Positions 23,840 through 36,014 of a DNA stretch of 64,000 nucleotides are shown in pieces. Numbering within the stretch: position 1 is the stretch's first letter; the number at the start of each line of letters is the position of its first letter. The notes under the pieces are model-generated. The model made no database searches. It saw nothing but the letters and a program-made list of their open reading frames with translations, and was not told the origin of the DNA. Source of the DNA: Floccularia luteovirens (Eukaryota > Basidiomycota > Agaricomycetes > Agaricales > Squamanitaceae); contig VSJF01000011.1 of assembly GCA_009739215.1 (NCBI GenBank), positions 62,001-126,000 on the forward strand, written 5' to 3'. Position numbers and translations under genes: made by a program.

Positions 23840-24656
23840 TGTGGTCTCAATAAAACCAGTAACCGTTGCAAAGGCTTCCTTCCAACCAATATCCACGCTA
23901 TATGATATCGCATGAGCCCCTCTCATTGTCTCCTGCAGGGTATCTGTCGCACCCGAAGCGCCAGGGGTGCGAAAGTAACGTAGCAATATGGCAGGGCCAC
24001 TTTGTTGTCGGAGCATCAAACTCCCCTTTAAGTTTGCACAGGCGGTCCAAGTAGTTTTACATTTATCGAAGTATCTAATGATACTGACCTTGCCTGTAGC
24101 ATGAAAAGTAAGTAAACCCGAGAAAAAGGATCTCATTTTTAGTGTTTATAGTCTAAAATAGTAAGTAGTGACCTGATAAGTACTTTGCATTTTTGTACTT
24201 ATAATTCTGTAGACTTTCTATGAACCCTGAAAGCATCGACTCAACAAGCAGCCAGATATTAGATCTTGGTTCAGTATTTCATGTATAGGCAGAGCCTACT
24301 AAGTCTGAAGATTTAAAAAAGCAAGGACTCAAACGGAAGAGGCTTCAACTTGAGCCCAGCGAATGGAGGTTATGGTGCCTGATAATAAAGAACGCTGTTT
24401 CAGAGTTTTGCGTGTTCAACACGACCGAGACGTAGGAGTGAAATATTCACAGACTTCTATCATGTAGACGCCAAGGGCGTACGCTAATGAATTCTTTAAA
24501 TGCATATGTAGAAAGAATGATATACGAGAATAAATGCTTGTAGTTGGATACAATAATGCTACAAAATCTTTGGGAAGTCCTGTTGGAGGAGCATGTCCTT
24601 ATATGTTCGGTGAAATGTATGATAAAAATGTATCTCTTTAAACTAAGTTACTTTGT
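23840..24656. other. Intergenic, P450 copy B / cystathionine gamma-synthase
   Basis: An open frame runs on upstream of the P450 ATG to 24136 on the minus strand, but it has no P450-like features and is absent from copy A. Otherwise no gene seen. Confidence 0.4.
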
Positions 24657-26773
24657 TCAGTTTTCAGATCCAACCTTTGCCACTTCTTCGGCTCTATTGA
24701 GAGCCAGCTCGAAAGAAGTGAGCAAAGTATCCGTATCTTCCATTCCTACACTTATCCGGACGAGGTCTTCTCCGACGCCAAACTGCGCTGCCCAGTCTAA
24801 CTCGAGGTAGTGTGCTAAAATCGTATAAGGGCACGCAAGAGTGAAATTTGTTCCTAAACTCGGGCCCTTGAAACAAGGAAGAGTGTCGAAAAAAGCTTTG
24901 GCCGCGGATGTCGAAGTGAAATTCAAGGAGAACAAACCCCCGAAACCTCCCGATCTGGCATCTTCACCTTCACTTTGTTTTTTGATACGACACAACTCGT
25001 AGTTCGTCCGGGTAATATATTTAGGGTAGAAAACCTCCTTGATAGCAGGAGATTTCGAACCCTCAACTTGTGATCTTGATCGTAAAAAATCACATATCGC
25101 TTCTGTGTTGACATCGATTGTTCGGATACGTCTTTCAAAATCTCGGGAATTCCGTTCCATATAAATAGCATCTTCATTGCAATAAGTATCTTCGAAGTCG
25201 GCATCAATTTTTTTTTTCAATGCCGGGTAGTGTCTACCCCTGGGATTAAGAACAAGACTTTACAGGAACGTTAGGGAGTATCAAAATATATCAGAAAAGG
25301 GGTCTTACCTCCCTCCCATAACATTTGAAGCACCACTAAATACCTTTGTGAGACTGCTCACAACAATATCCGCAAAGGGAAGGACTTCAACATTCACAAA
25401 ATTACCAATAGTTTCGTCGATAACAATGAGGAAATCATATTCATCAGCGAGTGCACGAAGCCGAGGGAGGTTTGCCGAACGCAGAAGAGGATTTGAGGGG
25501 AATTCCGTGAACAAAGCCAGTATTGGGGGCCTGTTTGGATTGGACCTAACCTCCTCCTCCAATACAGCCTGCAGTTTATCGATATCAGAATCTACCCCAA
25601 ACCCGAAAAAATGACATCCTGGACCCCATTTTTCAAGGACTTTGAGGGTATCAGTGTAAGGAAAGCTGTAACATGATGCATACTAAGAAAGTCTTCATCC
25701 AGGAAGAAAATGGAAAACGAACCCAAAACAAACACTTTTTGCCAAAGGGCGGACTGACAGAGCTAATTGATGGGCATTCCATATCGCAGCCATGCCTGTT
25801 GGGAATAGAAATACATCATCCTCGGTAACGTCGGTTACACCTCTAGTACTTGGTCCGACAGGCAAATCATTTTGAAGATCAGTTGAAGTGTGGTCACGAA
25901 TGAGAACACCCGCAACCCTTCTACGCAGTGCACGTTTCGCAGAAGTGGCAGCGGACAAAGGTAAATTACGTCCATATCTTTCTTCAAGGTACAGGTCGTG
26001 GTCAGGGCCAATGTTGTCCACCTGTGTCTGTGAAACGTCGGGTTCTATAACCTTCCTGGCTGGGGGCGATGGAGATTTGTTTTGTGTGTTCACCGCATAG
26101 TATCTATTGGGTCCTTTAGAGGGGTACTTGCTAGCTTTTGGCATCGAAGAAGAGGTTGGTCGACAGCGAGAGGGATCATCTCCCAATCCAGCCAAACACT
26201 TTTCCGCCAACCTACTCGAAATACCCAGCCCAGTATGTTGCCAAAACTGTTTAGCAATAGGATGTATATCTTCGGGAAATAACACGATATGGAGATCGAC
26301 AGAGTTTTCTTGTGCACTGCTCTCGTTCTGAGTTCCATCATTTCGATTATCCTCTGGACAGATGAACAAGTGGACAAGTCTCGCAATTACTGGTTTTTTG
26401 CTATCAGACGCACGGCGCTCAATGAAAACTCTGCATTGTTGTGCGATGTTCTGAGTGGGGAACAGCATGCAACGCTCGTTTCCTGTTGCATACTTTTGTT
26501 CACAAATTGCCTGAAGCTGTTCGAAATGTGATTATGGTTATAACATGACACGAAACTTAAACGAGTGACACCCACCTTTTGGATGCTTAGATGTATGAAA
26601 AAACGCGGATACCCAGAAACCATAGCATCAATGACTCGTTTTTCACCTTCTTCGTATCCTACATTGTCACGCCAGGTTGGAAGTGAAACTGAAATTGCGT
26701 GAGGGGTGAATGGGGGAACAGATAAACCTAGGGGCACCCTCGTATCAGTTTCTACAACCGCTGTAGAACTCAT
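24657..26773 (-). CDS. Cystathionine gamma-synthase (fungal long form)
   Basis: PLP enzyme of transsulfuration: condenses an activated homoserine with cysteine to cystathionine on the way to methionine. Start [20 protein letters not shown] at 26773. The fungal-type N-terminal extension includes [22 protein letters not shown]-domain motifs: [54 protein letters not shown], the cofactor Asp in [11 protein letters not shown], and the Schiff-base Lys in [13 protein letters not shown]. The C-terminal domain carries [16 protein letters not shown], the family's substrate-site region. Four introns, all in frame; about 650 aa, normal for the long fungal form. Divergent space upstream to SDS23's 3' end is short (264 bp). 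Confidence 0.9.
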
Positions 26774-27037
26774 GTCAGGAGCAGGAGCAAAGAGTAGTTA
26801 TTACAGTAACAATTCGCTAGGACTTACTTATCTTGATACTATTACCAATGGGGTTATTAATGTCGGCCGTCTACAGAATCGGCCGTCAGGATTAGAATTA
26901 ATAAGGTTACACCAAGTACCACAACTTCAAACGACAACAAATTCACAAATTTAAAGTACACCTATGTCTTACATTAACGTTTATCCTACAAGTGATTTTT
27001 AATCTTCCAAAATATGGCTAATACAAATATAAAGTCG
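26774..27037. other. Short intergenic stretch upstream of cystathionine gamma-synthase
   Basis: 264 bp between the synthase start and the SDS23 stop; must hold the synthase promoter. Includes a palindromic GGCCGTC..GGCCGTC pair of direct copies near 26863-26888. Confidence 0.4.
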
Positions 27038-28959
27038 TCAAGTTTCCTTCCTGGATGAACCTAAACTTTCTCTTCGTTTTATAGAACTGATATCTTTCGA
27101 AGCTATTGAGCTTTTGTCGGGGATAGAAGGTCCTGGGGGACTGGAGGCCACTAGCAAAGGAGAGGCTAAGACACCTGGACTTTGGCGGATGCTTGTCCTA
27201 CTACTCGACCTTGATCTTATGAATAACTCGCGTTCAGACTTGGATGATTGTGAGGACGAAGAAGATGCGCGTCGATGTCTTTGCATTCGCGTTGGGTCCA
27301 CATTCGGTATTTTAGCCGAACGCGCAAAGATGGATAAAACTAACATGAAAAATAAATTAGGAAGTGGTATGCATATTTGGAAAGAAGACCAACTGTCAAC
27401 TATAGAGACAATCCCACAGAGGTTTCCCAGAGAATTAGCCGAAGCGAGAGGGGAAGCAGGTTCCGATTCATGGGTAACAAATACGCGATGAGCATTTGCT
27501 AGTTCCCCATAAATATGACTGACGATGTGTTAATATGACTATAAACTCACTGGCAAGAAGTTTCTCAATGGTGTATAGCAATGTACTTGATGGAAAGACG
27601 GAATAGACTGTGCATGCTAGTCGGCCTTCATTGTAAATATTCGAGAGTAATTTACTCACCGGGATATTTGTCAACTCCATCGGTTGAGCCATCAGGTTCC
27701 TGCCTTATCGTCAAATTGATGCAGCAGTTCATGACACATCATTTACCTTGATTTGGGATATGAGGAAGTGGAGCGGTGCTGAGAGAATTTGGTTACTTTG
27801 AGACGGAACAACAATCTGATTTCGCGTTAACATCAGTTTTGGGGCGTGAGAAGTAGCACGAATTCTACCTTTCCGATATCGGTTACGCTCACGGCACTGA
27901 TAAGTAAACCGGTTTCGTTATCCAGAACAGCAATGCTGCTAACGCCTTCTTCGGACATCAATTTCATAGCATCTAGGACAGAAGAGTTTGATGTTGCAGC
28001 TACCACAGACGTGTACAAGTTCAGAGATGGGAGGCAAAGAGCTTGCAGAGCATTGGACAAGTAGTCTCTTAATGTCGCCGTTTCTTTAGCATACACATAT
28101 AACCATGAGAGTAGATGGCGATCCGATACCATTCCAAGAAAAGGTTCCGAAACGACGGATGAACGAATGAGGACTTGATTAATATGAAGATAGCCAAAAA
28201 GTTATTAGACCAAGATAGATGATAGATCGATAGGACGTACCTGTGTGTGTTCCTCGGGAGAAAACTTCAAGAAGAGAAATTATTGTTGACTCATATGGAA
28301 GAACCTCGAGAGGATTCTTTTCGGATAAGTCTAAGAAGATAACGAGATTCTGAAGAGAAATAGGAAGTATTAGCACTGACTGCTGACAAGGTGTACTGGC
28401 ACCCGACCAGCCCTGGCTGCCGTCACGATACTATCTAGGCGAGAGTTATATCGTAAATCATCTGGTCCAAGTGTGTGCCTCGTTGCAGCTAAAGTTAGAA
28501 AAGCATTGACATCCGAAAACTAGCACCTGGGTAAGATTGACTAATGTAAAATATAGAAAAATCATACATCAAAGAGCCCACTATAATGCTCCAACCCATT
28601 ATGTTCAGGCAATCGTGCTTTAACAGCCAAGCAAGTGATATTTTCAGACAGCAGCATCTATAAAGGAAATGCGACCCTGTTATACCAGCTATCAATACGA
28701 CTTGTTCGCACACATTACCTCGCAGGCATCTTCTACACTAGTATCCGCGTCTACTGAGACAATTCGAGAATCGCTGATGAGGTCTTTTGGAGATTAACTA
28801 GAATTCACAGGGTGCAGAAACGTTCCTACCTCTTGCGTAGACTGACTTCCAATGATTCGACCATCCTTCAGCAGCCAATTCTGGAGGGTTGATCATATCG
28901 AACGATGGTTCTTTCCAGGTCCCGCTGTAAGACCGCGAAAGTCTTCGGGTCTGAGACAT
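27038..28959 (-). CDS. SDS23: CBS-domain protein SDS23
   Basis: Sds23-type proteins bind and inhibit PP2A-like phosphatases and link nutrient state to mitosis. Start MSQTRRLSRSYSGTW at 28959. CBS motifs: ISDSRIVSVDADTSVEDACE, ITCLAVKARLPE, YSGLFDFSDVNAFLTLAATR, then SNLSEKNPLEVLPYESTI, LLEVFSRGTH, VVSEPFLGMVSDRHLLSWL, and SSVLDAMKLMSEEGVSSIAV with AVSVTDIGK, a final pair YSVFPSSTLLYTIEKLLA / LCGIVSIVDILSIFARSAKI. The C-terminal tail is Ser/Arg-rich, as in other members. At least nine introns; I could splice all of them without any frame correction. Confidence 0.88.
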
Positions 28960-31236
28960 ATTTAGGATGAGCTACCAAGCTAGAAACAACTGAATTCGTT
29001 GCGAATGTCTTTTGAATAACCAAAGATTGTGTTTTACATCGACGGCACTGGTCAAGGTTTGCTGGTCAGTCCCGTTCAAGCTCCGTCACCGAATGCGGTC
29101 ATCATTTTTACCATGCCGGCATTCGCCGACAACCTGGTCGATCTTTTGAAAATTCAGGGACTAGGTTATCAACGCAGCCATGCAATTGACATATCTAGGG
29201 CTTTGTCTCGAGGCGACCATCGACCAAAGCATAAGCGAAATGACTTGTGGCCTCAACTTCTTTATTTGAAACACATTGGCCAAGTACAATTCGTTCACTA
29301 CCATTCCCACAGCAAAATATGTAGACAGGTTTCTGCGGTCCAGAAAACCTGTCATCTACATACATTTTCTATCGCTTCATCAGGAAGGCTTCCGCAGTAT
29401 CCTGAGAGGTTTCTTGTCCAACTTCGGTATCTGTAATTTCATTCTTCGGCTTCGACTATACCAATACTGCCCCAAGAGTGCGTTAACGCTAATCAAATTC
29501 TCTATGGTTTTGCTCAACTAGTCATTAGCAAATTTTGATCTTGCCAGTAACGAATCGGCCACCATAAGGGGGCTTGATTATCTTCTAAGACTCATGTTAA
29601 TTACAAGTTACAGTCACATGTAAAACCTGTGGTTTGCCCACGCAGTCCATTTGGCAGCAAGAATCTGCGCGAGTAGCTCGGCTTTTAATAAGGCTGACTT
29701 CACTAGAATGATGTCCATAGGGAGTGAGAAACTTCTCACTCCCTAAGCAAGGAAACTTGGCCGATTTTACCGAAAAGCGACCTCTAGCAACTCAACTGAA
29801 ATGACATCCCATTTCGGCTCTCTACATATGTACATATCATGAACGTACCACGGTTCATCGCGGCCGTTCTTTGATCAGAGGTTTGTCGGTCTCTTTCGGC
29901 GTCATAAAACCACACTCAGAGAATTCCTGCTCCGCTCACAAAAATCTGGCGGCGAATCGATTGTTTCGGATATGGACGGCACTCGTGAGTACAAATACGT
30001 CCTGGTGTCATAAAGAATTCGACATGGGTGTTTGTTTCGTGTGAGGAAGTTAAATTTACATTCCCCTTTTGCTATAAGAATAAGATGGAAGAACAGGGAA
30101 GAGGCGCAAGGCATCTCGCCTCACGGAGCAAAATCACTCACCCGCTGAACCCTGTGTCTGTGTTCCATAAATATATCAGTTGTCGGTGCTACTACCTGAT
30201 AAGAAATCTTTTGCATCTTGGGCCCTCCTCAAACACAAAAGTACTTTGTAGAAATTTCAAAATTTCAATCGCGCCAAACGTTCCATAAGGTACACAATTG
30301 ATGTCGTTCCTCATGTAATATACAAATCGAGGAATATTATATATTCGGAATATGCTCCGGATCCCCATATACGTCTGACACGATATACAAGTAATCAACA
30401 AAGGGTCGAGGTGGTTTGGCACGAGTTAAGGTTGGTGAGAGCAAAACCCGCGGTACAACGCTTGGTTTTATGGACGCCGTTAGACCAGCTCTACCAGGAT
30501 ATATTTGTACTCCCACGACATGAGTTCGCGAAAGGTGTAGCCATGCAGACCTCTCCTTCTGTGTGGAGACAGCGTTCAAACTCCACGCGAGTGTCAGCCT
30601 ACAAGCCTGATCATCCGGTAATTTGAAATACAACATATGGGGATGTTGGCGTATTTGATATATCATAAATAATGTGGCGTTGGCAATGAGGGCCTCATGA
30701 AACGCCGTTGATTGATGCGATCCCACTGATGTAATTGTTCTAGAGGACTGAGTGTTAATTATAAAGTGCGCTACTAGGATCAACTCCACGAAAGGAGCTT
30801 ACTTCTGTTTGATAATGCTTCGTTTCGTCATTAGTAGCATAATTTGCCCACGTAACTAGAGCCGAATGCTGGGTCTTTGACAAGAATGGATGTTACTCTT
30901 TCACGTTCATCTTCTCTCTTGTACAAAGTTCGGCGTGTATGTTGCATGTATAGCATTTCAATTGTGCAAAGAGCTTAGTCATAAGAAACCGCCTTTGCCT
31001 AACGGAATCTCTTAAACCTGGCGAAATGATACAAATGGTGTTTGTGATTCGAGGCTTGGTGTAAATTATCGTCTTTCACAGAGTAAAATGTCTGGGGCGA
31101 TTGGACAAACTCCTCAGCACTTGAAATTCTGTATGACATGAGTCAATCTAAGCATGCGGAACAACTATCAGAAAGTTACTCACGCATTGATGCAACAGGC
31201 TAAAGTCCTCCGCGGTTATGAAGTCATTCCCATCCG
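28960..31236. other. Gene-poor stretch
   Basis: 2.3 kb with no gene I can support. The longest frames (29029-29436 plus, 30337-30789 minus, 150 codons) show no family motif and biased composition. Contains the hairpin at 29718-29745. Confidence 0.45.
29718..29745. repeat. Perfect 13-bp inverted repeat, 2-nt loop
   Basis: TAGGGAGTGAGAA and its exact reverse complement TTCTCACTCCCTA separated by AC. Could fold as a hairpin in DNA or RNA; lies in gene-poor DNA, so its role is unknown. Confidence 0.8.
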
Positions 31237-32180
31237 TCACATGGATTCAAGGCCTACACTGGTCAGTATATATCTCACGCGATAACGATGTGAGGAGTTA
31301 CCTGCCTTGCCCAGTGGATTGTTGTGCTGTTTGCACATATCCCTCTGCTGTGGACCAAGTATTAGAAAGTCCATATATTGGTGCCTCCCAATCTTTAACC
31401 GTCTGCGGGCAAGGCAATAGTACTATCCTTGGGTCACGATATTCGATATGCTCTGGCATTGGGTCTCTATCATCTCCCAATATCATCAAAATTTCCAATC
31501 GTTGGCAAGCCGACAAGATGAGGTTCAACGAATCTTCCAAGGGATGACCGTTCAGCCGGAGGCTTAGGTGGGTCAAACAAGCTAGACGGTGTAGTTCTGG
31601 AATAGCTGGCGACTCTTCAACAGTCCAAAAAACTATCTCCAGGTGAGTAAGATTCCTGCTCCATGCCTGGTCAGTCTCAGCCGGCTGTTGGACGAGTGCA
31701 ATGTAATGTTCCAGTTCTAGTGAAAGCCTACGAAGCGATAGTGGTGCGATAAATGCTGATATTGATCTTTCTGGGAAAGTACCTAGATAATCTACCCAGA
31801 ATGCGAGATTGACGACGCCAGCGCAGACCGATAGGATGCGTTCTGCGGCTTCTGCCTCAACAGATATTGTTAAACAAAGATGCTTGACATTTGTGGCAAA
31901 AAAATGCTCGGGATATTTTGTGAAATTGCGTAAAAATAGGGGGGTGTCTTGTAACCCAAGAACGACCATGTGATATATGTAAGGTTGAAGTCTACTCGTT
32001 GCGGCGTAAGTATGTAAATTTGTGAGAAAGAGAAAATGATCTTTAATCTTACAATTCCTGAACAAACCGAGCCACGAGCACGAGCCTCACGGCACTATAG
32101 GGTTCTGAGGCAGCTGCTACCTTGAAAATTTCTCGTTGGAGTTCCAGAGGAAGTCTAGTGAAGGGAAATGACGACGACAT
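31237..32180 (-). CDS. F-box-like / leucine-rich protein
   Basis: Probable substrate adaptor of an SCF ubiquitin ligase. Start MSSSFPFTRLPLELQREIFK at 32180 is an F-box-like N-terminus, followed by VAAASEPYSAVRLVLVARF and, after a short intron, LLQPYIYHMVVLGLQDTPLF. The rest is an irregular Leu-rich array: VKHLCLTISVEAEAAERILS, LRRLSLELEHYIALV, LTHLEIVFW, LTHLSLRLNG, LILSACQRLEILMIL, ending RDPRIVLLPCPQTVKDWEAP. Two introns. This layout, F-box plus weak LRRs and an 'RIVLLP..DWE' tail, is a large expanded family in mushrooms. Target unknown; only gene in about 7 kb. Confidence 0.75.
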
Positions 32181-32596
32181 GGTACTGATCCAGACAATGG
32201 AAAGATCAATGAGTGAAGACCGAGCAATTTGGATAATCTATCTTTTTCCAAGAAAATCACGTGGAGGAGCGGAGGCGAGGTGTGTGGCCTTATCGCCCAT
32301 CATCTACAGTAGCGCCGTTGTTCTCCATTATACTCGCGTACTGACCACGCTAGAATTGTACATGTATCGTTAGAAGAAACTTTACAAGCGACAGGCAAAC
32401 AGTCACACGTACAATATGACGATTTGCTTATATTGTCCTGAGAACGTTTGTAGAACGAATGAACCTCGTGTTATAAATATTCTCCCATTTCAGGGTGACT
32501 TCTGGCAGATCAATTGCTACGGCCAAGAGTTTGAATCTGACCATTATCAGAACATTTTCAGCATATACTATTACATTTCATACGCACGCAATTAAA

Positions 32597-32862
32597 ATGA
32601 CCGCGCTCAGTTCCTTGTGTTCACCGAGGTCGTTTGGGTCGTTGTTTGAACGGATAGAAGATGCACTCTTACCCAAAAGTGTCTCTTTAAATGGTAAGTG
32701 ACATCCGCTTACTCAACATGTAAGAAGAACCATCTGGATACATCGTCCTTCACAGCAGGAAAAGACGATCTCAAATCCTTTCCAACCTTGAATTACAACT
32801 TCGTCGGAGACCTTTCAACCTTATCTGCATATGAGAACCCTTCGAACGGACAAACTAAATGA
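32597..32862 (+). CDS. Possible small two-exon protein, 67 aa
   Basis: ATG at 32597, a good donor GTAAGT at 32694 and acceptor CACAG at 32755 join two exons in frame to a stop at 32862. It reads MTALSSLCSPRSFGSLFERI and later GKDDLKSFPTLNYNFVGDLS. No family recognised; the next frame downstream (QSGHAFVLAKQAVGVFVVMA) might be its continuation if the frame is broken. May well be spurious. Confidence 0.28.
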
Positions 32863-35800
32863 CTTCTTTTAGCAGAGTGGCCATGCTTTTGTGCTGGCGA
32901 AGCAAGCAGTGGGAGTCTTTGTCGTTATGGCCCATCTCCTATCATTTGATGTATAATCGTATTTGAGTCAGATGATGGGGAGTTATCTTCAAATCGTGTT
33001 CAATGTGAGCAAGATAACATGGATTTCTGTAGAACACAACTGACAAAATTTACTCGTTTAATAACGACAAATATCCTTGGTAGCAGTCTAGAAATGTCTA
33101 TCGATGTAGCTTCGAGTTCGAAGCTATTGATTATCACCATCCTCCACCAGTCTAGTAAGTTAGCATGAGACAAGATACTTAAGCTCTACATTAGGAAAAC
33201 CGACCAAGGATCAATATACAATGGTTTCAGTAAACCTCTAATTCAACTCTTCCAAAATCTGCATTTGTGATATAGCAACAGTGGCTTTCGGATAGGCTAT
33301 CAATCAACAAGAACGTAAGTAATCCAAAAGATTAAGGAGATATACTAAGGGAATAATCACATAGTAACGTAGGAAGTATTGATGGTTGAGCATTCCTGTT
33401 GCTTCCATTACTTTGCTTTGATAAGGTTGGTTCGTATTTCATATAAGTGGTGTTGATGAAGCTCGATTTGGTCTGGAGATTTCAGGGGCCAGAACGGGAC
33501 AAGGTCGATGAATACTCGGCCAACAACACCATTTGCGAATCAAGGCAATAGGTCTGTAAGACCTTGATCCTCTAATGGTCACGGATATTGGGAATGTCGA
33601 TGAGAACGGATGCATATATGCTCTCACAAAACTTCCAGTCCAATTGGGGTCGAAATTTGACTTTGCTCAGAGGTCGATTCCGTCGTTAAGGTAGCGAGCG
33701 CCTTTCTGATATTTCTGGACGCCGGGATGGTTATCCCTTTATGCAGACCATAACTATCAAGTCGTCGACTTACTCAGGTGCGAGTTCGAGTTAATGGCAG
33801 AAAATGGTAGAAATCCGGTATCATGATGATCTTGTTTCGATTGCTTTCTCCTCTAATAACCCGTCACCTCCCACTCCTCCGGGTTGCATATTGTATGCTA
33901 TTCTAACTCCCTCGGCCTGCCGCTTCCTCCGTTTGATAGCGCAATGGTCCTAGGCCGCTGTTCCATTCCTGGGTACATGAACAACGATTGCACATATAGC
34001 CAAAACTCGAAGCAACCCTAAACCCCAAATTTTTCCCTGGACTAGAACACGAAAGCACCATTGTGGGGTTGAACCCGGACGGAACTGTTCCTTTTGGGAA
34101 GTCGGCCATAGAGAAACTGTCCGCTGTTAACAACTTCAGCACTTCTTGGAAGATGTCTATATGTGGGTGGTCTCATATGTATCAGAGGGTTTTTTGTTCT
34201 AGCACGAAAAGAGCATGTATGAAACATGCGTGGGAACATCACAGAACATGGTTCAGGAGTCTTTGCTTGATCATGGGCACCACTTTTTTCATTCTATCAG
34301 GACTTAAGGTTATATTCAACGTAAAAGTATATATGAACTTGACAAATCAGATTATGACCACATCTATACACCTTCTTCAATCAAAAGTGGGCTACAACAC
34401 AACTGGGAGTGCAAGGAGAATACGACACAGATCGTTCCAACAAAAGACAACACTAATAGTAATAGATCCATTAAACTTGTTTAGTGATAAAGGTATATGT
34501 CAATTGTAATCTTACCTTTGCTGGTGGTAATGTATCAGTTGATGTGGACATGCCGGCCTAGTTGAACTTGGAAACGCGGTCTAAGCCCATGAAATGTAAC
34601 ATAGAGAAACCTTTATATACCCGTCAACAAATGTGCCAAACCAAATGATATCGACTTACCCTGGTATTATAGCACGGCGTTTGTGTGTATCTGGAAGAAA
34701 CAAATATAAGACTCTGATCCGTATATCAAGGCCAAATCATTTACAGGTTATTTTGGGACCGTGAACGCTTTGAAGGTAACAAAATCAGCTGGGTCACTAG
34801 TTGTGCAAATTACATATACGCACTTGAAGGGCATGATGGAGGTTAACAATTAAGAAACACAAACCTTCCGCGCAGCATGTAGCCTGGGGCCGAGCAAGTG
34901 GTACAGCCACCCGCTGTCTTCCACTAGCGGCCTCGTGACGTCAGTCTCCAATGTATACATATATACATACCTTCATATCATGCATAGCTTGCTTGTATGT
35001 AAGTAGCAGCATGCACTTGGGTTACTTCCTTACGTGCGTGTGTGATCTCGTGGGTGTCATCACCTTGGAGGCGGATATGTGTACACTAGGCAAGTTCTGC
35101 TTCTGATACTTTGTACAATCCCAGAAATTGTGCACTTGGTACCTTCTTTTACGATAACCATCAATTTTTGCTAAAGCAACCAGAAGCTTTGTGTCTCGTG
35201 CATAAACAGAAAAGCCTCGTGCTTCTCATTACCGTCCATACGTACAATTCGGATTTGTGATATTACCCTATATGCTCATCACGGATTCAATATTTCACAT
35301 GAACACAGACAAAGCGGTCACAGGAAATTCATTTTTAAGGTCCCAGATCTCTCTGTTTTAAATCTACAAAAGCACTTGTCGTTATAGACTCCAGGGAGAA
35401 AAAGAAAATAAGCTATATATAGAACTGCGTTGGAGTATTTACTTACAAAGGCTTGCTACCATCTTCTTTGTACATTCATTCGGCTACGGTTGTGCTATCC
35501 CATGGACATCTTAAGCGGTCTCCAACCACTTATTAGCATAAGTTCTTCACAATATTCAAATACCGTGAGTTGTCAGCTCATTCTTTCAACGGCAAATAAC
35601 AATCACATAAGCACCCTCTAGATTTGATTTTTCTGAGCCTTTGTACAAGCTAGTTATTGTCACTTCATTACTGAACAATGGGCATGAAAGCCAAATTAAC
35701 CTAGGTATGGCAACCGTAGTCAATGAATGTGGTTTGTTACCTCCAAGTTGACGTGATCTAAAAATAGATAATAATGGGAATGCGAATGCATGCCGTATGT

Positions 35801-35954
35801 AAACAATGCGGGTTTACATATGGGCAGCTTCACTCAGACCAATATAAGAGAAGGGGTTATGGACACAATAATCCCGTCCCTACATTTTCTTTCCCGCCCC
35901 AGGACTGGATCCTTAGACAACTTGAAGTTGTCTTAGAACGCACGGCAGCTGGTA

Positions 35955-36014
35955 CTCTCCACTTGATTCAACTTCCACCTTCTCTTTTCTCCAACCACTC
36001 TTTATTTTCTCGAC
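35955..36014 (+). promoter_or_regulatory. Pyrimidine-rich leader of the secreted-protein gene
   Basis: CT-rich stretch directly before the ATG at 36015, with an AT-rich TATA-like element (ATATAAG) at about 35842. CT-rich leaders are common before strongly expressed fungal genes. Confidence 0.4.

Larger units (their letters stand above)
17765..23890. repeat. Segmental duplication, copy B (interrupted)
   Basis: Copy B of the PIG-P/P450 block. Compared with copy A it holds about 2.4 kb of extra DNA (18121-20580) with a gene of its own, replacing the 3' half of PIG-P. Confidence 0.75.
32181..36014. other. Gene-poor stretch, scattered short frames
   Basis: 3.8 kb with low coding signal. A weak two-exon candidate is listed separately at 32597. 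Frames at 33439-33627 and 34063-34509 (GLNPDGTVPFGKSAIEKLSA) may be remnants of a gene but show no motif I recognise. Not obviously a transposon: I saw no reverse transcriptase, integrase or transposase residues and no long terminal repeats. Confidence 0.4.

Noticed and set aside
23840..24136. Upstream extension of P450 copy B by about 100 codons
   Set aside because: Absent from copy A, not P450-like, and the ATG at 23839 leads straight into the membrane anchor shared by both copies.
28490..28510. A frame break in SDS23
   Set aside because: On rereading the plus strand the T-run is four bases and the frame is intact; the apparent break was my transcription slip.
30337..30789. 150-codon minus-strand frame as a gene
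   Set aside because: No recognisable domain, no splice signals, starts without a convincing ATG context; only loosely F-box-like in composition.
28960..36014. A transposable element in the gene-poor region
   Set aside because: No reverse transcriptase, integrase, transposase residues, long terminal repeats or target-site duplication seen by eye.
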